Under the pieces are notes generated by a model. It had not been told where the DNA came from, made no database searches, and saw only the letters and a list, made by a program, of their open reading frames with translations. Shown one piece after another: positions 24,194 to 36,195 of a stretch of DNA of 64,000 bases. Origin of the DNA: Aphrophora alni. Its lineage: Eukaryota; Arthropoda; Insecta; Hemiptera; Aphrophoridae. Location: the NCBI GenBank assembly GCA_963513935.1, contig OY740765.1:77163054-77227053 (forward strand), given 5' to 3'. The stretch's first letter is position 1, and every line of letters starts with the position of its first letter. The translations under genes and the position numbers were made by a program.

Positions 24194-24274
<81 letters not shown>

Positions 24275-24720
24275 TGTTTAGATAATATCTAATCTAACAT
24301 TTTATGTAGCGTTAGTTAGTATAGTCAAAGAATACTACAATCTAACATTTTATGTAGCTTTAGTTAGTATAGTCAAAGAATACTACAATCTAACATTTTA
24401 TGTAGCTTTAGTTAGTATAGTCAAAGAATATTAGGCCTACAATCTAACATTTTATGTAGCTTTAGTTAGAACAATCAAAGAATATGACGAAAATCTTTAA
24501 ATATTATTAGTTATCTTTTTTACGCATGTCCAGCGTGTTTAGATGCAATGTGTAACTTTATTTATGTACAACCAAAGAATATATGTAACTATTTTGTACA
24601 GCATAGGAGTGATATGAAACTATGTAAATAACAATGAGTTGCAATTTAATATCTAGTGTTGTAACACAATCTAACATTTTATGAACTTGTTTAAATAATC
24701 TGAAATAAATTTACGGTAGA
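24110..24720 (+). repeat. Satellite-family segment with a local 48-bp tandem repeat
   Basis: Four units lie at 24291-24338, 24339-24386, 24387-24440 and 24441-24488, each starting AATCTAACATTTTATGTAGC, the conserved half of the 112-bp satellite unit. Unit length is 48, except the third, which is 54 because it carries TAGGCCTA (24432-24439). Diverged full-length monomers flank it on both sides. Confidence 0.8.
24197..24272. repeat. (AT)n microsatellite, 76 bp
   Basis: Pure AT run inside a satellite monomer (GAATATTATGAAACTTTGAA upstream, CGTGTTTAGATAATATC downstream). Confidence 0.97.
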
Positions 24721-25729
24721 ACGTTGATTATAGGCATCACAAAATTAACCTCTCTAAACAGTGGCAGAGAAAGTTAGAACCCCTGTGTAAGAGAATACTG
24801 TGTGGGTGAAAGGTTGTCTAAAATCTTTAAGTAGCAAAAGCCAGAATGAAAGTGTTGTGGGAGATTGCGGGTTAAAACGGACAAGGGTCAAGAAACATTC
24901 AGTTTTTAAAGAGACTGCTTTAGAACGCCAAATTCGATACTCTCTATTCGTGAGTGAACCAAAAATGTTTATAATGTTAACTACTTGTGTGGGACAAAAC
25001 GCCGCGTTCCCGTTGTAGGTACATTGTTTCAGAAATTACAACAATAGAATGTTACAACTAATTCACGTTCCGCCTTTTAAAATTTTTACTCTTTTTAATT
25101 GAATTATTTTTCTACGATACCTAAAGACTAATATTTAATTTGCAATATGCAACATTTCTTAACGTGTTGACATTTATTTCAGCTACGTTTTGAATAAATA
25201 ACTGAGGTTCTTTCAGTTCTCTCACGACTGAACGTCTTTCTGGTCTCTTGATGTCTCTAACGGACTCGGTTGTTTCAAACGTACCAACAAGTTACGCGAC
25301 TACACTAACACGGTCCGTCTCTCAAACCGTTGCGTGTGTGAACTTTCTTAACCCGACTTATTAAAACTGAATCAACATGTTACTTTTGACAAACTTTATT
25401 TGAAAACAATATGTTTACTTTAAACATTAAATAACTCTTTTTTTTTCATGAATACCATATATACAAGCAAAAAGAATGTACAAGATTTGATCATAATTTT
25501 AAAGATTTCATTACTGAACAAGCTTATAAACAGTCGCTGTAGAACTTTTCAAAAGCTGTAAAAATCTGCAACTTTTAACGATAATGTAAGGTTACAGTGT
25601 CACAATAACGGTCGGTGGTAAAGTGTTTACCAGAGTTTTAATTAAGAGAGTAAATAACAGTCTGTCTCATCCAACGTAATGTTCATGAGACAACAATGAT
25701 AATATACCAAACGGACGAATTGAAATAAA
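24721..25729. other. Unassigned sequence, no gene seen
   Basis: A 72-codon frame at 24800-25018 has no recognisable domain. The rest is AT-rich. Confidence 0.4.
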
Positions 25730-26110
25730 TGGCGCAAAACATTACACAAACTTCCTCACTCATCCCAAAATATCCCCAAAACCAAAACTAATCGTCACCA
25801 AAAATGTTAGTTTTGTAGTTGTTAATAAAATGTGAAAATGAATAATGGACTTTGAAAAAATATATATCTAATTAAAGGTATAAACTATAGCTTAGATTGT
25901 CCCTTAAATCATCCTCAGCATAAATCGTATTTGATGAATATCGATGTTTTAATAACAGCTGTCGAAATAATTTTTTGCATTTTATCGATTGTTCCTGAAT
26001 AGTAATATTTTTTATTGCGATTTTTCACATTGGTTTGCGGTCAATAGTTTCAATAAAGTTCACTGGTTGTGGTGAAATTTTTCAATAAAGTTTGAATAAA
26101 ATCGGAAACA
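25730..26110 (+). repeat. Dispersed repeat family B copy
   Basis: ACATTACACAAACTTCCTC, CCCAAAACCAAAACTAATCG, TGTGAAAATGAATAATGGAC, then the downstream block ATCCTCAGCATAAATCGTAT and TTTTTTGCATTTTATCGATT in family order. Confidence 0.7.
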
Positions 26111-27829
26111 AATAATAAATTTCCCTCATATAATAAAAAAATCACCCAATTAAACATATTCATTAACACAACCCATTTCATCAAACCCCATACCACAGTG
26201 TAGATATAAATATTATTCATATTTTGCATCACTATACAATATATAATGCACATTATATGTAACGAATTAAAAAAAAAGAGAAAATGAAACAAATAAATAA
26301 GAGAAATAAGGTGAAATCTTTATGGTGAAAAAAAATTCTATTAAAAGCATCCAAATAGGCACCATCACATTTCAGACCCAGGATGAAGATTAAGTGTTTC
26401 GAATAAAAGCATAGTGATAATAGTGATAAAAAAACACTTGATTCTAGCTCAGAACCGTTGGTGAGTGATAATACAATTTTATTATATCTTCAGACATTGA
26501 TTCAACATTATTATTATTTGCATCTTTCAGACCAAATTCATCCACATTAGATCCAGTCTAAATTTACCAAGGAAAAAATTACAACTCTCTCAAAATTCAC
26601 TAAATTCATTTCATAACAAACTTGAAACTGGAAACAAAAGAACTTTTGTTATAAATAGGTATATTTATTTTAGAAACACAGTCCAAGTTTGTATGATAGT
26701 CACCCATCATTTTCATCACACATCTTTCATTAGTTTTCAAGATGCGAAATTGTTTTCGATTAATTTGTTATAGTTTTAAGCCCTATTTATTTTGTGCACA
26801 CGAAAGTGTTGTAAAAATATCCAAGGCCGAAGTTAAAGACTGTTGAACCCCGAGATTAAGTGGATACTTTTGTATTTTGTAACTAAATAATTTTCAAAAA
26901 ATAAATAAATATCATCTTGTAAAGAAGAATATAAATAAATCTTATGTTATCATATCTTGTATAAGTAAATATATATAATCTTGTAAGAACCCATACACGT
27001 TTCTTAACGATTTTATAATTATCAACAAAAGAAGGAGAATTAATGCTTGGAAATAAACAATATAAACAGTAATATAGCTACGAAAAATAAAAAGTGTTTC
27101 AAAACCATCCATTTCTTTAGGTACTCCAAAAGAAAACCTGTAATCTGAATGTATATTTCTTGCACATTCCAATTATTACAGCGTATGCTCTCCCGAATCA
27201 CAGTTCATACACAACGGAATGTAGACTATGTGAAGCTGGAACATCGTTTTAAGTTTACGTCTAAAATATGCAGAAAGTGAATGAAGTTGACTAGATACTT
27301 TCTGTATACAACTTCATTCTGCTAGCAATTTTAATTTATTTATGAAGATACAAAATTTCTCTTGTTAAAATAACTTTCTGACTAGATCTATAAACTTTGA
27401 GTTGATCATTTCACCCTTCTTTTGGCAATGAGAAACTATATCACTTCAGATATATAAATTAATTTATAAAAGGGGAAGTTTTATTTGTGACTTATTATGA
27501 TTGGCTTAATTATGGTTTAATTTAATTAATTGGAAACTTAGCTCTAAAAATAATGTTTTATTTAAAATCTATGGTAAAGTTCAAACCTACTCAGACTTTC
27601 GCAGCCTGTTACACATATACTTTCCTGGATTTAACTACGTGCTTTTTTTGGGAATAGCTGGTAAAAATAGATAAGATTTTTTTGTAATTAACTCATAAAT
27701 AATTGGGATTAGTAAGTTAAATAATTTCAATAATTTGTAATTGTTTGTTTCTCATCGTTCCGATACAAAGATGATTCTTTTGGACCTACTTAATTCGTTT
27801 CAAAATTTCGTTCCACCTACTTTAAATAA
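26111..27829. other. AT-rich stretch, no gene seen
   Basis: No protein-like frame, RNA gene or clear repeat was recognised. Confidence 0.45.
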
Positions 27830-27960
27830 ACGTTTCAAAAACATTGCACAAACTTTCTCATTCACCTATCCCCAAAACTAATAAAAATAAATCATTACTA
27901 AACGCCACCAAACTGTTTCATTTCAGTTGTTGCCAATCGAAAAGTGATAAACCAAGACAA
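27830..27960 (+). repeat. Dispersed repeat family B copy (5' part)
   Basis: AACATTGCACAAACTTTCTC (27840), CACCTATCCCCAAAACTAAT and TGCCAATCGAAAAGTGATAA match the family. The copy is cut short by the foldback element that follows. Confidence 0.7.
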
Positions 27961-27994
27961 ATGCAAAATTATGTTTCCAAACTTCAAGAGGTGG

Positions 27995-28480
27995 TTTCGC
28001 ATAACAAAACTAAAAATAAAAAAAAATCTTATGAACATATTTCCGTAATTGTCTACTTTCCAAGATATCCGCCTTTTTATTATTTTCACAAATTATGTTT
28101 TGTCTCCAGAACGGTGTGACGGATTGAATGAAACTTGGCATGGTACATAATAAGGTAAAAAACTATTTTGAAAATAATAACCAAACCAACCCAATTTACC
28201 AATTTTAAAATCGTCCCTGATATTTTTTTAAAGTTTTTGAGTTAATTATATTTAAAAAATGAAGTAGCCGCCATTTAGAAACAAATTATTGAATATGTTG
28301 TTAATTTTTTTCAAAATAGTACTTTAACTTATTAGATACTACCCCAAGTTTTAATTCACTCAGTCAAATCGTTCTAGAGAATAAAAAACACTTTGTGAAA
28401 AACAAAATGACGGATATCTGTGAAACCAAGCAATTCCGGATATATTTTCATAGGAACATTTTGTAAGTTTTGATGTAATA
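27995..28480. mobile_element. Foldback (near-palindromic) element, about 485 bp
   Basis: The left arm has the words CTTATGAACATATTTCCG, AAGATATCCGCC, GAACGGTGTGACGGATTGAA and AAAAACTATTTTG. On the opposite strand the right arm has CCTATGAAAATATATCCG, CAGATATCCGTC, GAACGATTTGACTGAGTGAA and AAGTACTATTTTG in the same order. Arms are about 150-200 bp around a centre near 28235. No coding capacity. Outer boundaries are approximate; left flank is family B, right flank is satellite monomer. Confidence 0.7.
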
Positions 28481-28790
28481 GGTGGTAGTTTAAAATATAA
28501 TATAACATATTTCGTACCTTTAGTTAGTCCAGGAAAAGTTTCATATGATTTTTTTATTAATGACTTTAGGTAAACTGTATGTGTTAGTATATATCCTAGA
28601 CGGTTTAAAATGTAATACCACATAATTCGTAGCACTAGTTAGTCCAGGAAAAGAATAATATGATATTCCATAAATGATTTTAGATAAACTTTGTGTGTTA
28701 GTATATATCCCAGACTGTTTAGAATATAATATAACATTTTTGTAGCTCTAGTTAGTCCTGGAAAATTATGATATGATACTACTATATTAT
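28481..28790 (+). repeat. Three diverged 112-bp satellite monomers
   Basis: GTATATATCCTAGAC (28588) and GTATATATCCCAGAC (28701) are 113 bases apart. Each is followed by a TAATATAACA-TTTT-GTAGC-CTAGTTAGTCC-GGAAAA block like the satellite unit. Confidence 0.7.
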
Positions 28791-29300
28791 TTTATTTTGC
28801 TTCACTTAATATAAAAAAAAAAGTTACATTTGCAGAAAAATATTATAAGCAGTAGTAGGATACACAACACAATCAGTGAAGGAAGGATAATTCATAAATC
28901 AATAACTGATTTACTATATTTCTTTACACAACTGTATTACAAAAAGAATGATAGATATAATTGTTTGTGGAACCCCAATCTATACTAACCCATTGAAGGT
29001 TGTCAATGAAATAATTAAATAAATTTATACTATCATTTTATAAAAGAAAAAGAAGGAAAAAATTATACGATATAAACTTTAAATAAGAAACAACAACATA
29101 ATTTAAAATTAAGTCAATGCTTCCCTTTGCAAACAACCATATTTAAAAAAATGTTGAAATTGAAACAAATTATTACCTCTCTGAGCCTCCACATGTATTC
29201 TGAAAGAAATGTATTCTGAAAAACAAACTTGTAAATATCTTAAATCCTCAAATAAGTTTCTAATCAAATCAGCTACCAATTGATTAAATGGACTACATAT
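28791..29300. other. AT-rich stretch, no gene seen
   Basis: No frame or repeat recognised. Confidence 0.5.
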
Positions 29301-29380
29301 AAATCTGTAATAAAATTTCACCGTTAACCTTACTATTATTGGTTGGTATTATCACTTGCGTTTATAATAAAAAGCACACC

Positions 29381-29572
29381 ATGGTTTATCTCCCTGGAAA
29401 ATCCCATAACACCATTTACTCTAACCCTTTGGGTTCTACTACTCAAGTAACTTCTGAATCGTCCACGAGTTACTCACCATGGATTCTCACCACAACCTAC
29501 AATCTGGGGTTTCAAATACCTTCTGAATATCAATACAGTGACAATTGTTTAAGAATTGATAAATGTTATTAA
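29381..29572 (+). CDS. Small unassigned frame, 63 residues (doubtful)
   Basis: Starts at an ATG in a favourable context (CACACCATGG) and reads MVYLPGKSHNTIYSNPLGST onwards to a stop at 29570-29572. The frame is also open upstream to 29303, where it encodes a hydrophobic stretch (PLTLLLLVGIITCVY) before the ATG. Read whole, it looks like a membrane segment followed by a polar Ser/Thr-rich tail. Local GC content is higher than in the neighbourhood. No splice acceptor AG occurs between 29303 and 29340, and no homologue is recognised. It may be a chance frame or an eroded transposon piece. Confidence 0.15.
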   Translation: MVYLPGKSHNTIYSNPLGSTTQVTSESSTSYSPWILTTTYNLGFQIPSEYQYSDNCLRIDKCY

Positions 29573-29925
29573 CAAAATGCTGAAGCGATTTCTCTGAACT
29601 AAAACCGGTTCTAACAAATTGATTTAGACTAGAATTTTTTTTCCAAAAAGTAAACAATTTTGTTTATAATTTTTGTATTATTGTTTGTACAAAAAACAGA
29701 CAATCCATTGGTCTGTTATCTCCAGGGTCTTCCTTCTTATAGTACCACAACTGAAGCTTTTACACAATACGAAAATATATAAGTACCAAAAATAAATATA
29801 TTAGTGTTCAAAATATATTCTTTAAAATGTAGAATTTATTCCGTCCAAACCTGAAGCTTTTATTTCCTTAATGATTTAATAACCCAGCAAAGATCCTGTT
29901 CAGTAACATTATACAAGAAATTAAT
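29573..29925. other. AT-rich stretch, no gene seen
   Basis: Nothing recognised. Confidence 0.5.
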
Positions 29926-30384
29926 GATTATTAACACCTTATTTTACGTCTATACTAGTCCTTCTTATAGACATGTTTCACCGTTACACAGACGGCATCT
30001 TCAGTCTGATCTTTATAAATAAATACCAAATATACGTATCAATACAATAAAAATATAGTCGCAATGTTAAAATTCTTGTACACTTGTACGCGTCATTACT
30101 TATATTATGTTCATAAAAATCAAATGTTCGTGGCCACATCTTAATTCGAACGGTTACACTAATTAACATGTCAAATAAACTTGTGGCTACAAACATTTGA
30201 TTTTTATAAACATAATACAGTTTAAGTAATGACGCTTATAAGTGAACAAGAATTTTTCATTACGATTATATTTAAGTATGTGTGTGTATAGTATTTAATA
30301 TTATTTTAAATGAATATTCCTGAAGATGCAGTCTGTGTAACGATGAAGAACTACAATAGACGTAAAATAAGGTGATTATTACCA
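29926..30384. mobile_element. Foldback element, about 455 bp
   Basis: The left arm reads CACCTTATTTTACGTCTAT, GTTACACAGACGGCATCTTC, AATTCTTGTACACTTGTACG and CATAAAAATCAAATGTTCGT. The right arm on the opposite strand reads CACCTTATTTTACGTCTAT, GTTACACAGACTGCATCTTC, AATTCTTGTTCACTTATAAG and TATAAAAATCAAATGTTTGT. Arms are about 215 bp with a short centre near 30155. No coding capacity. Confidence 0.8.
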
Positions 30385-30724
30385 TTTAGTTGTAATGAAA
30401 TAATCCGAAAGACAAAAATGAATATTTCAAAAAGAGGATTCTTTGGTAGTCTACCATAATAATTCTCAGAAAACATACCATCACTTGGCCGTTATATCTA
30501 TTATTTCACAAATATTAGAATGTATCTCATATGCTATAATTTGTGGATTATCTACTAAGTGGAAATTTTTATGTTATTTGAAGTTATTTTCACTGCTTCC
30601 CATTGACCATCAGTAAATAACCCCCTTATCTTCAAAAGATCTTACATAATACGTCTATATTTTTGTTCTTATTTCTAAATTTAGTCAACTACATTTAGGA
30701 AAATATTTCTTTAGCTATTTATCG

Positions 30725-31445
30725 GAAGATTTTTTTTTTTGGGTTCATGGTTAAAATGTTTAGATCGTTATTATATGTGAGCTTTCCACTAACTACACAA
30801 CTATTGAGCTTTAGTTAACGTAAGACAAACTTAAGTTTTAAAATTATACTATTTTTTTATTGGTTTTAAAATATAACATATTTCTCATACAAAATCGAAC
30901 GATATTTTTATACTAATTTAGTAAATGTTGATAACTTAAATAAAAACTTTCACTCACACATTCATTATATTTTAAAACATAATAATACTACTTAAACTTA
31001 GGATTGTTCTACAATTCAATTTACAATCCAAATTTGTGAACTTATTTATTATTCCTAGGTTTCAATTTATAAACATAGTTAAAATATATATGTTCTAGAT
31101 CCTTGGAGAATATTGACAATAATATATGCACAATATATGAAAACAATGTTTTAATCCATAATTTAGAATCATTTTATAAAACATTTATCATTTCATTAAG
31201 GGGAGTAATACGAGTATATTGGGTTCATGGAATCAAGCTTGAATCCCGTTTGAACAAGCGTTATTTGAAATTATAGTCACAAATGTATTTTAATAATTTT
31301 ATTGCCACTTATTTTATGAATTATAATTATTTAACAGCAAGTATACTTTCAACGTGTCTTTCTTGCTAGCTTCCCTTTCCATTTTTATATAAACTTTTTA
31401 ATTGACTGATGGTAGCTTATCTTTGTTGACATTGTAAGCCCTTCA
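30725..31445 (+). repeat. Dispersed repeat family C, copy 1
   Basis: A roughly 720-bp segment is collinear with 37745-38520. Shared words include TTTCCACTAACTACACAA, GGATTGTTCTACAATTCAAT, TTTACAATCCAAATTTGTGA, GTATATTGGGTTCATGGA and CCCTTTCCATTTTTAT. Non-coding. It ends exactly where family A copy 3 begins. Confidence 0.7.
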
Positions 31446-31665
31446 AGTGAATACAGGAATGATAATCCCCGAGATACCCTATAGATCAATCCTCTCTTCA
31501 GAAACTCTTCTTCGTCTTTTCTATGAGATCTATCTTAACTTTTGTTCTCTTTACCACCCTGACATTATTAGAGTATTCGAGGGCTCTGAATCTTTATTTT
31601 ATGTTTTTATCTTCTATTTTTTAAGGCGATGATAACCAAGAGATTTTTCGCCAAACGACAAGGAA
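31445..31665 (+). repeat. Dispersed repeat family A, copy 3
   Basis: GTGAATACAGGAATGATAAT, TATTAGAGTATTCGAGGGCT (31566) and GGCGATGATAACCAAGAGAT (about 31625) in family order. The open frame across it is fortuitous. Confidence 0.75.
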
Positions 31666-32017
31666 ATAAAAAATATTGTATATCAATCGGTTAATTGTCA
31701 TTAATACAATAGAAAAGTAGAAAATGTAAGGTACAAAATCTAAAAAATATAATCGTACATTGTAGAACTCATTCACATGTATATGTGAGTATGTACCACA
31801 GTTTTTCCAAGTTATTTATAGATTTTCAGATCATTATTGTGCTATATTAACTAAAGTTATTTCGATACATACGTTTTTAAATGTTTCTATCATTTAATCT
31901 GCACCAAAAGATACAACTTTCACCGTCAGAATGATTTTGAACAGCGAGGTATAGTTTGAAAACACTGTAGAGTATAAGATTTTGAAGGATTTTTCTTGTT
32001 ATTTAAAGACAAAAACT

Positions 32018-32215
32018 TTGCAGTCATCATCGCTTAAAAAAAGGAAACAGCGTAAAATAGAGAATCCTAGCCCTCGAATACTGTTCAAGGTCGGAAAAGA
32101 GTCGGTCAAGACTCCATAGGAAAGATTAAAGAGTAGGATCTATTCAAAGGTTACGTGAAAAAAGGTGTAGGCTAGGTACCTTCAGGATTGCCAAGCAAGT
32201 GCTGAGCCCTTGAGC
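32018..32215 (-). repeat. Dispersed repeat family A, copy 4, minus strand
   Basis: On the minus strand it reads TTGGCAATCCTGAAGGTACC, CTTGACCGACTCTTTTCCGA, CAGTATTCGAGGGCTAGGAT and AAGCGATGATGACTG. It is inverted relative to copy 3, about 350 bases away. Confidence 0.7.
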
Positions 32216-35200
32216 TGTGTGTTTATGTATATGAGTAGGAATTAGTGTTTTTGTGAGTCTATATATATATCCGTGTATTTTCGGACTACGTTTTCTATTC
32301 CTAATTAATCAGATCACAAAGGGAGAAATTTCGGTATGAAATAGCTAATCTCAACTGTCTGCGATACTTATCTAGTAAAATATGGTGCTTTGACATTCGT
32401 TCTTTACAGATAAGGATGATATCTGTGTGGCTGTGGGCTGTTCAGTTCTCCTCTTTGCCATTTTGACACTTGCTAATAGTGTTGTTTTACTTAATCAGGA
32501 CGTATTGAATTTCACCTAGCGTTTTATCACCGTGCTAAGAGTAGTAGAAATTACAAGTTACAATGTTTCTTTGTATGTGTGGATGTTATCTTTGTTGAGA
32601 TGCTTCTGGAAGAAAAGTCATTTTGATTTTTTGGAGTGTGCATTTTTATGTAGATTCTGAATTTGTTATTAGTTTATATACAAAAGGTATGAATACGATG
32701 TGTGGTTTTTGTTTTGTTCTGTTTTCGTGTGTATGTGTGTGTGTGTTTATACAGGTATTGACCTAATATTTCTGTAAGAGTGCGTTTTAACTTTAATTTT
32801 TTTTTTAAGTTTTGAAATTTGTGTGGGTGTCGTTTTGGCTTTTAAAAATATTCTTTTCGATAGGGTCATTCAATTCTAAAGCGTGCATTAGTATAAGGGG
32901 GAATACCCGGTACTATCTTGAATTGTGCTGTTAGGCTTGTGTACATAATTGAATCTGTTATTGATCATTTATATTCGACACGTAGTCGGCGTTGTAAGAA
33001 TGTTGATACCAATTGCTCTTGTTAAATTTGTTATAACTTCATTACATAAGAGATTCCCTTGATCAATTTGTAAAATAATTGGGTGTCCTTATTTTAGTGC
33101 GATTTTTAGTAAATTGTTAGACACAATCTTAGCGTTAGCTTTTTCATTTTGAAAGTCCTCACGAATTTCGTTACAGTATCACTTGTAAGTCATACGTGTT
33201 TGATGGAGCAAGTGGTTCCGTCTCTCCAATGAGTGTATTGTGCTTAATTATATATTTTTTTAATGTTTCACGCATTTTTACAATTTCGGTTACATCTATA
33301 GCTATTATTATCCAATTTTTTAAGTTTTACATTTGTCTTATAATCGGAAAAGTGCGCTTCTTAAATTGGATTGTTATGAAATTGCTGTAGTATTTCAGAA
33401 AATAATGTTTTTGTAATAGATAAGAGTTTTTACGTGTTTTATGATGTAAAATATTATTTTGTAGAGTGTAGATTATTTTAGATCTGTTTATCCTCTTATT
33501 TTATCCCATGTAATTTGTTAAAGATTTGGGTCTTGTGATTGCAGCAGTTCAATATCTACTGTTTTTGTGGAGTTAAGGTAGCAATTTTCGAAATCAAGTT
33601 GGGGAGTTGGTATTGAATTTTGGAAGCAATTTCCAAAATCACTTTCTATTGTTTTGCTAGTTCTAAGATATAGTTCGTTATAAGAAATTTGGAAGTAGCA
33701 ATTGTTTACTGATATTTCCAAATAATAATCAATCATTTTCATTGCGAGTCTGTATAGAAAGGTTTCATCTGAATAATTGTAGTGCCGCTTGAAAATTTCA
33801 TTTTCACTATTTGAATAATAAGATTCATGTGGTTTTAATTTTCTCAAAACATAGGAAATATGATACTTTTTGTTATTTTTAGAGTTTATTGGCTTAAAAC
33901 ACCTCAAGTCACTTAAAGAGCGAGCGGTGGGTTGTTATTACAGTACTTTAATTTCTATGAAAGCTGTTTCTCATTCTATGTGGTATGTTATTTTATATTT
34001 TATTTGATTTTCGGACTGGGTGTGATTTGTGGATATTGATAAGATATACTCTTGATAGAAGCCAACCAAACTGTAGTAGTTGTTTGAAATTCAAAATTGG
34101 TTTTATATATATTTTTCTAATGTTTTAATTCCTTTTAATGATTTTATCTCCTTTTTTTGTATAGAAATTTACATGAATTAATATTTAATTTTACATTTTT
34201 TTTTATAAGATGAGCTTCTGAAATTTTTAATTAAAGTTAGTTTAATGTAAAACCTTATCATCTATGTAGATTAGACATTTTGCAGCTAAATTTCAGTTTA
34301 ATTTGTTTTTAAATAAATCTGAATATGATTTTAATCTTTATTTAAGCCTTTAATTTCTTATAGATTATACTATGTCTACTTTGATTTGAAAAGAATGCAT
34401 TTTTTTAGTTCAAGTTTTTTAATCAGTGTTGCTTACAGCTGAAAATAAAATTTATTGAAGATAGTGGTATAATGTATCCATTTTTATTTGTTTATTTACT
34501 TTTCTCAAATCAGTTGCAACTCTGGGTCAGCTACTGATTTTTGAACACAATAGCTAGGGACAAATATGCTGTGAAATCAGAACAAGGTTCTAAAATACCT
34601 GCGTTTTTATTTTTTCCCAATTCTTCTGTGTCTAGGGTGAAACTTTATTTATTATTTTTGTTATTGAAACAGTTTTGTTATTATTGATTGTTCTTATTAT
34701 CACGGGAAGTATATTTCCAGGCGTCAAATCCTGCATTCTGTTTGTGAATATTTGTATTTTTTGTAAAATTTGTGTTACTTCATTATGCTTCATTATGCTT
34801 TGTTTGTATGTTGTATAGACAAATGAGATGACAAATAAAAAGGATATACATTGTTGTTTGCTGGATTTTTAATATCCGTCCTTAAATTATTGGTTTTCCG
34901 CGTTTCCTGATTGTGTTGAACAAATAGGAATGTTTCCAGGGCAGACCTGTTGAATTTAGATGCAATTTTTGGAATGTGTCATTGTGTCGTTTTTTAGTAA
35001 AGGAGTTGTATATATATACAGTTGGAATGCGTTGTTTTGTCTGCTATGTGTTTTTTCTTCTTGAGATATTTGTCAGATTCGAAATCTTTTTTATATAATA
35101 ATTATCGAGTAAGGTTATTTTTCTATTTCGGCCTGTGTTGGAGCTATTATTACTTAATTGTCTAGTTTTATTTCCATTTATTCTGAGTTCTGTGTATTAA

Positions 35201-35324
35201 AAACTGTATCCATTTTTGTAAGTTTGTTATCCATATAGGATTTATATTTATTATGCACTTGTATCCCTTATTTTGTAAAATAATTAGTTTATTTTCGTAT
35301 TCCCCCCACCCCTGTTGTTTAAAG
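32216..35324 (+). other. T- and G-rich plus strand, no gene recognised
   Basis: The plus strand is visibly T-rich and enriched in TG/GT words. A 129-codon minus-strand frame (33518-33907) starts MRCFKPINSKNNKKYHISYV; it is rich in Asn, Ser and Tyr, has no recognised domain, and internal near-repeats (AGCAATTTTCGAAATCAAG-like) suggest decayed repeat DNA. I do not call it a gene. Confidence 0.35.
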
Positions 35325-35460
35325 GCAAAAAACCTTTAGGTCATCACCGCCTTATACAAAAAAGAAGAAAAGAAGAGTATTCGAGGTTTCCCCTCGAATA
35401 CTCTAATAGCGTTCTCTTGACAAAGAGAACAGGAATTTGTCAAGTCTATTTATCCTCTAT
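35325..35460 (-). repeat. Dispersed repeat family A, copy 5, with a 13-bp perfect hairpin
   Basis: AAACCTTTAGGTCATCACCG is the reverse complement of the family end. AGAGTATTCGAGG and CCTCGAATACTCT (about 35375-35404) form a perfect 13-bp inverted repeat with a TTTC loop, a local inverted duplication of the family core not seen in other copies. Confidence 0.7.
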
Positions 35461-35651
35461 TATGTAGCAACAAGTTTAGGATTACATTTGTAGTTATTTC
35501 TTTCGCTAAATAAAGGTTACATTTCTTCATATTTATTTGGTTAAATTGTGTCAGTTTCCGATTTTACTGTTGGTAATAAATTTTTATTTATTTTATATGT
35601 TACGAGGTCAGTGTTGATTATATTAAGATTACTTACTGCCAATCAAAAGCT

Positions 35652-35830
35652 CACTTACATTGAGCACGGGTGTGGCAATCGCGAGGGACTTAGCTGAATT
35701 TACACCTTTCCTCATGTTGTCTTGAGTTAGACCCCTACCTCTCATCTTTCTTATTTAGTCTCGCTTGACCAACTCTTGTTCTCTTCCTACTCTCTTTAAA
35801 GGCGATATATACAACAAGGAAAAAAATTAA
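35652..35830 (+). repeat. Dispersed repeat family A, copy 6
   Basis: GAGCACGGGTGTGGCAATCG, TTTACACCTTTCCTCATGTT and TTGACCAACTCTTGTTCTCT are present. The TATTAGAGTATTCGAGG core is deleted. It lies inverted to copy 5, about 190 bases away. Confidence 0.7.
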
Positions 35831-36195
35831 CTAGTAATTGATTTCCATTAGTGTGGTGCTAGAATTAAGTACATTATCTAGGTGATGTTTCTGTAATATT
35901 AATTGTAGTATCATAATATTGTTTGGTTGCATTGTTTTATTTTTTACAGAGGTTTATTGATTTGCCCGAGCGAGTGCTAGAATTAAGTACATAATTTAGG
36001 TGGTGTTTCTGTATTACTAAATGTAGTATTATAATATTGTTTCGTTACATTGTTTTCGTTTTTACAGAGGAAAAAAATAAGACAGTAATTGATTTGCTTG
36101 AGTGAGTGCTAGAATTAAGTCCATTCTTCAGATGGTGTTTTATGTTACTAAATGTAGTAATCTTGTTTGGTTATGTTGTCTTCATTTTTAGAAAA
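35818..36195 (+). repeat. Three tandem units of about 120-132 bp
   Basis: GCTAGAATTAAG occurs at 35858, 35976 and 36108 (spacing 118 and 132). Each unit contains AAATGTAGTA-like and TATTGTTTGGTT-like blocks and ends in a T-rich run plus ACAGAGG (35941-35952, 36060-36070) or TTTTTAG in the last unit. Confidence 0.75.

Noticed and set aside
33518..33907. 129-residue minus-strand frame as a gene
   Set aside because: Asn/Ser/Tyr-rich composition expected of AT-rich non-coding DNA, internal near-repeats, no domain or splice context.
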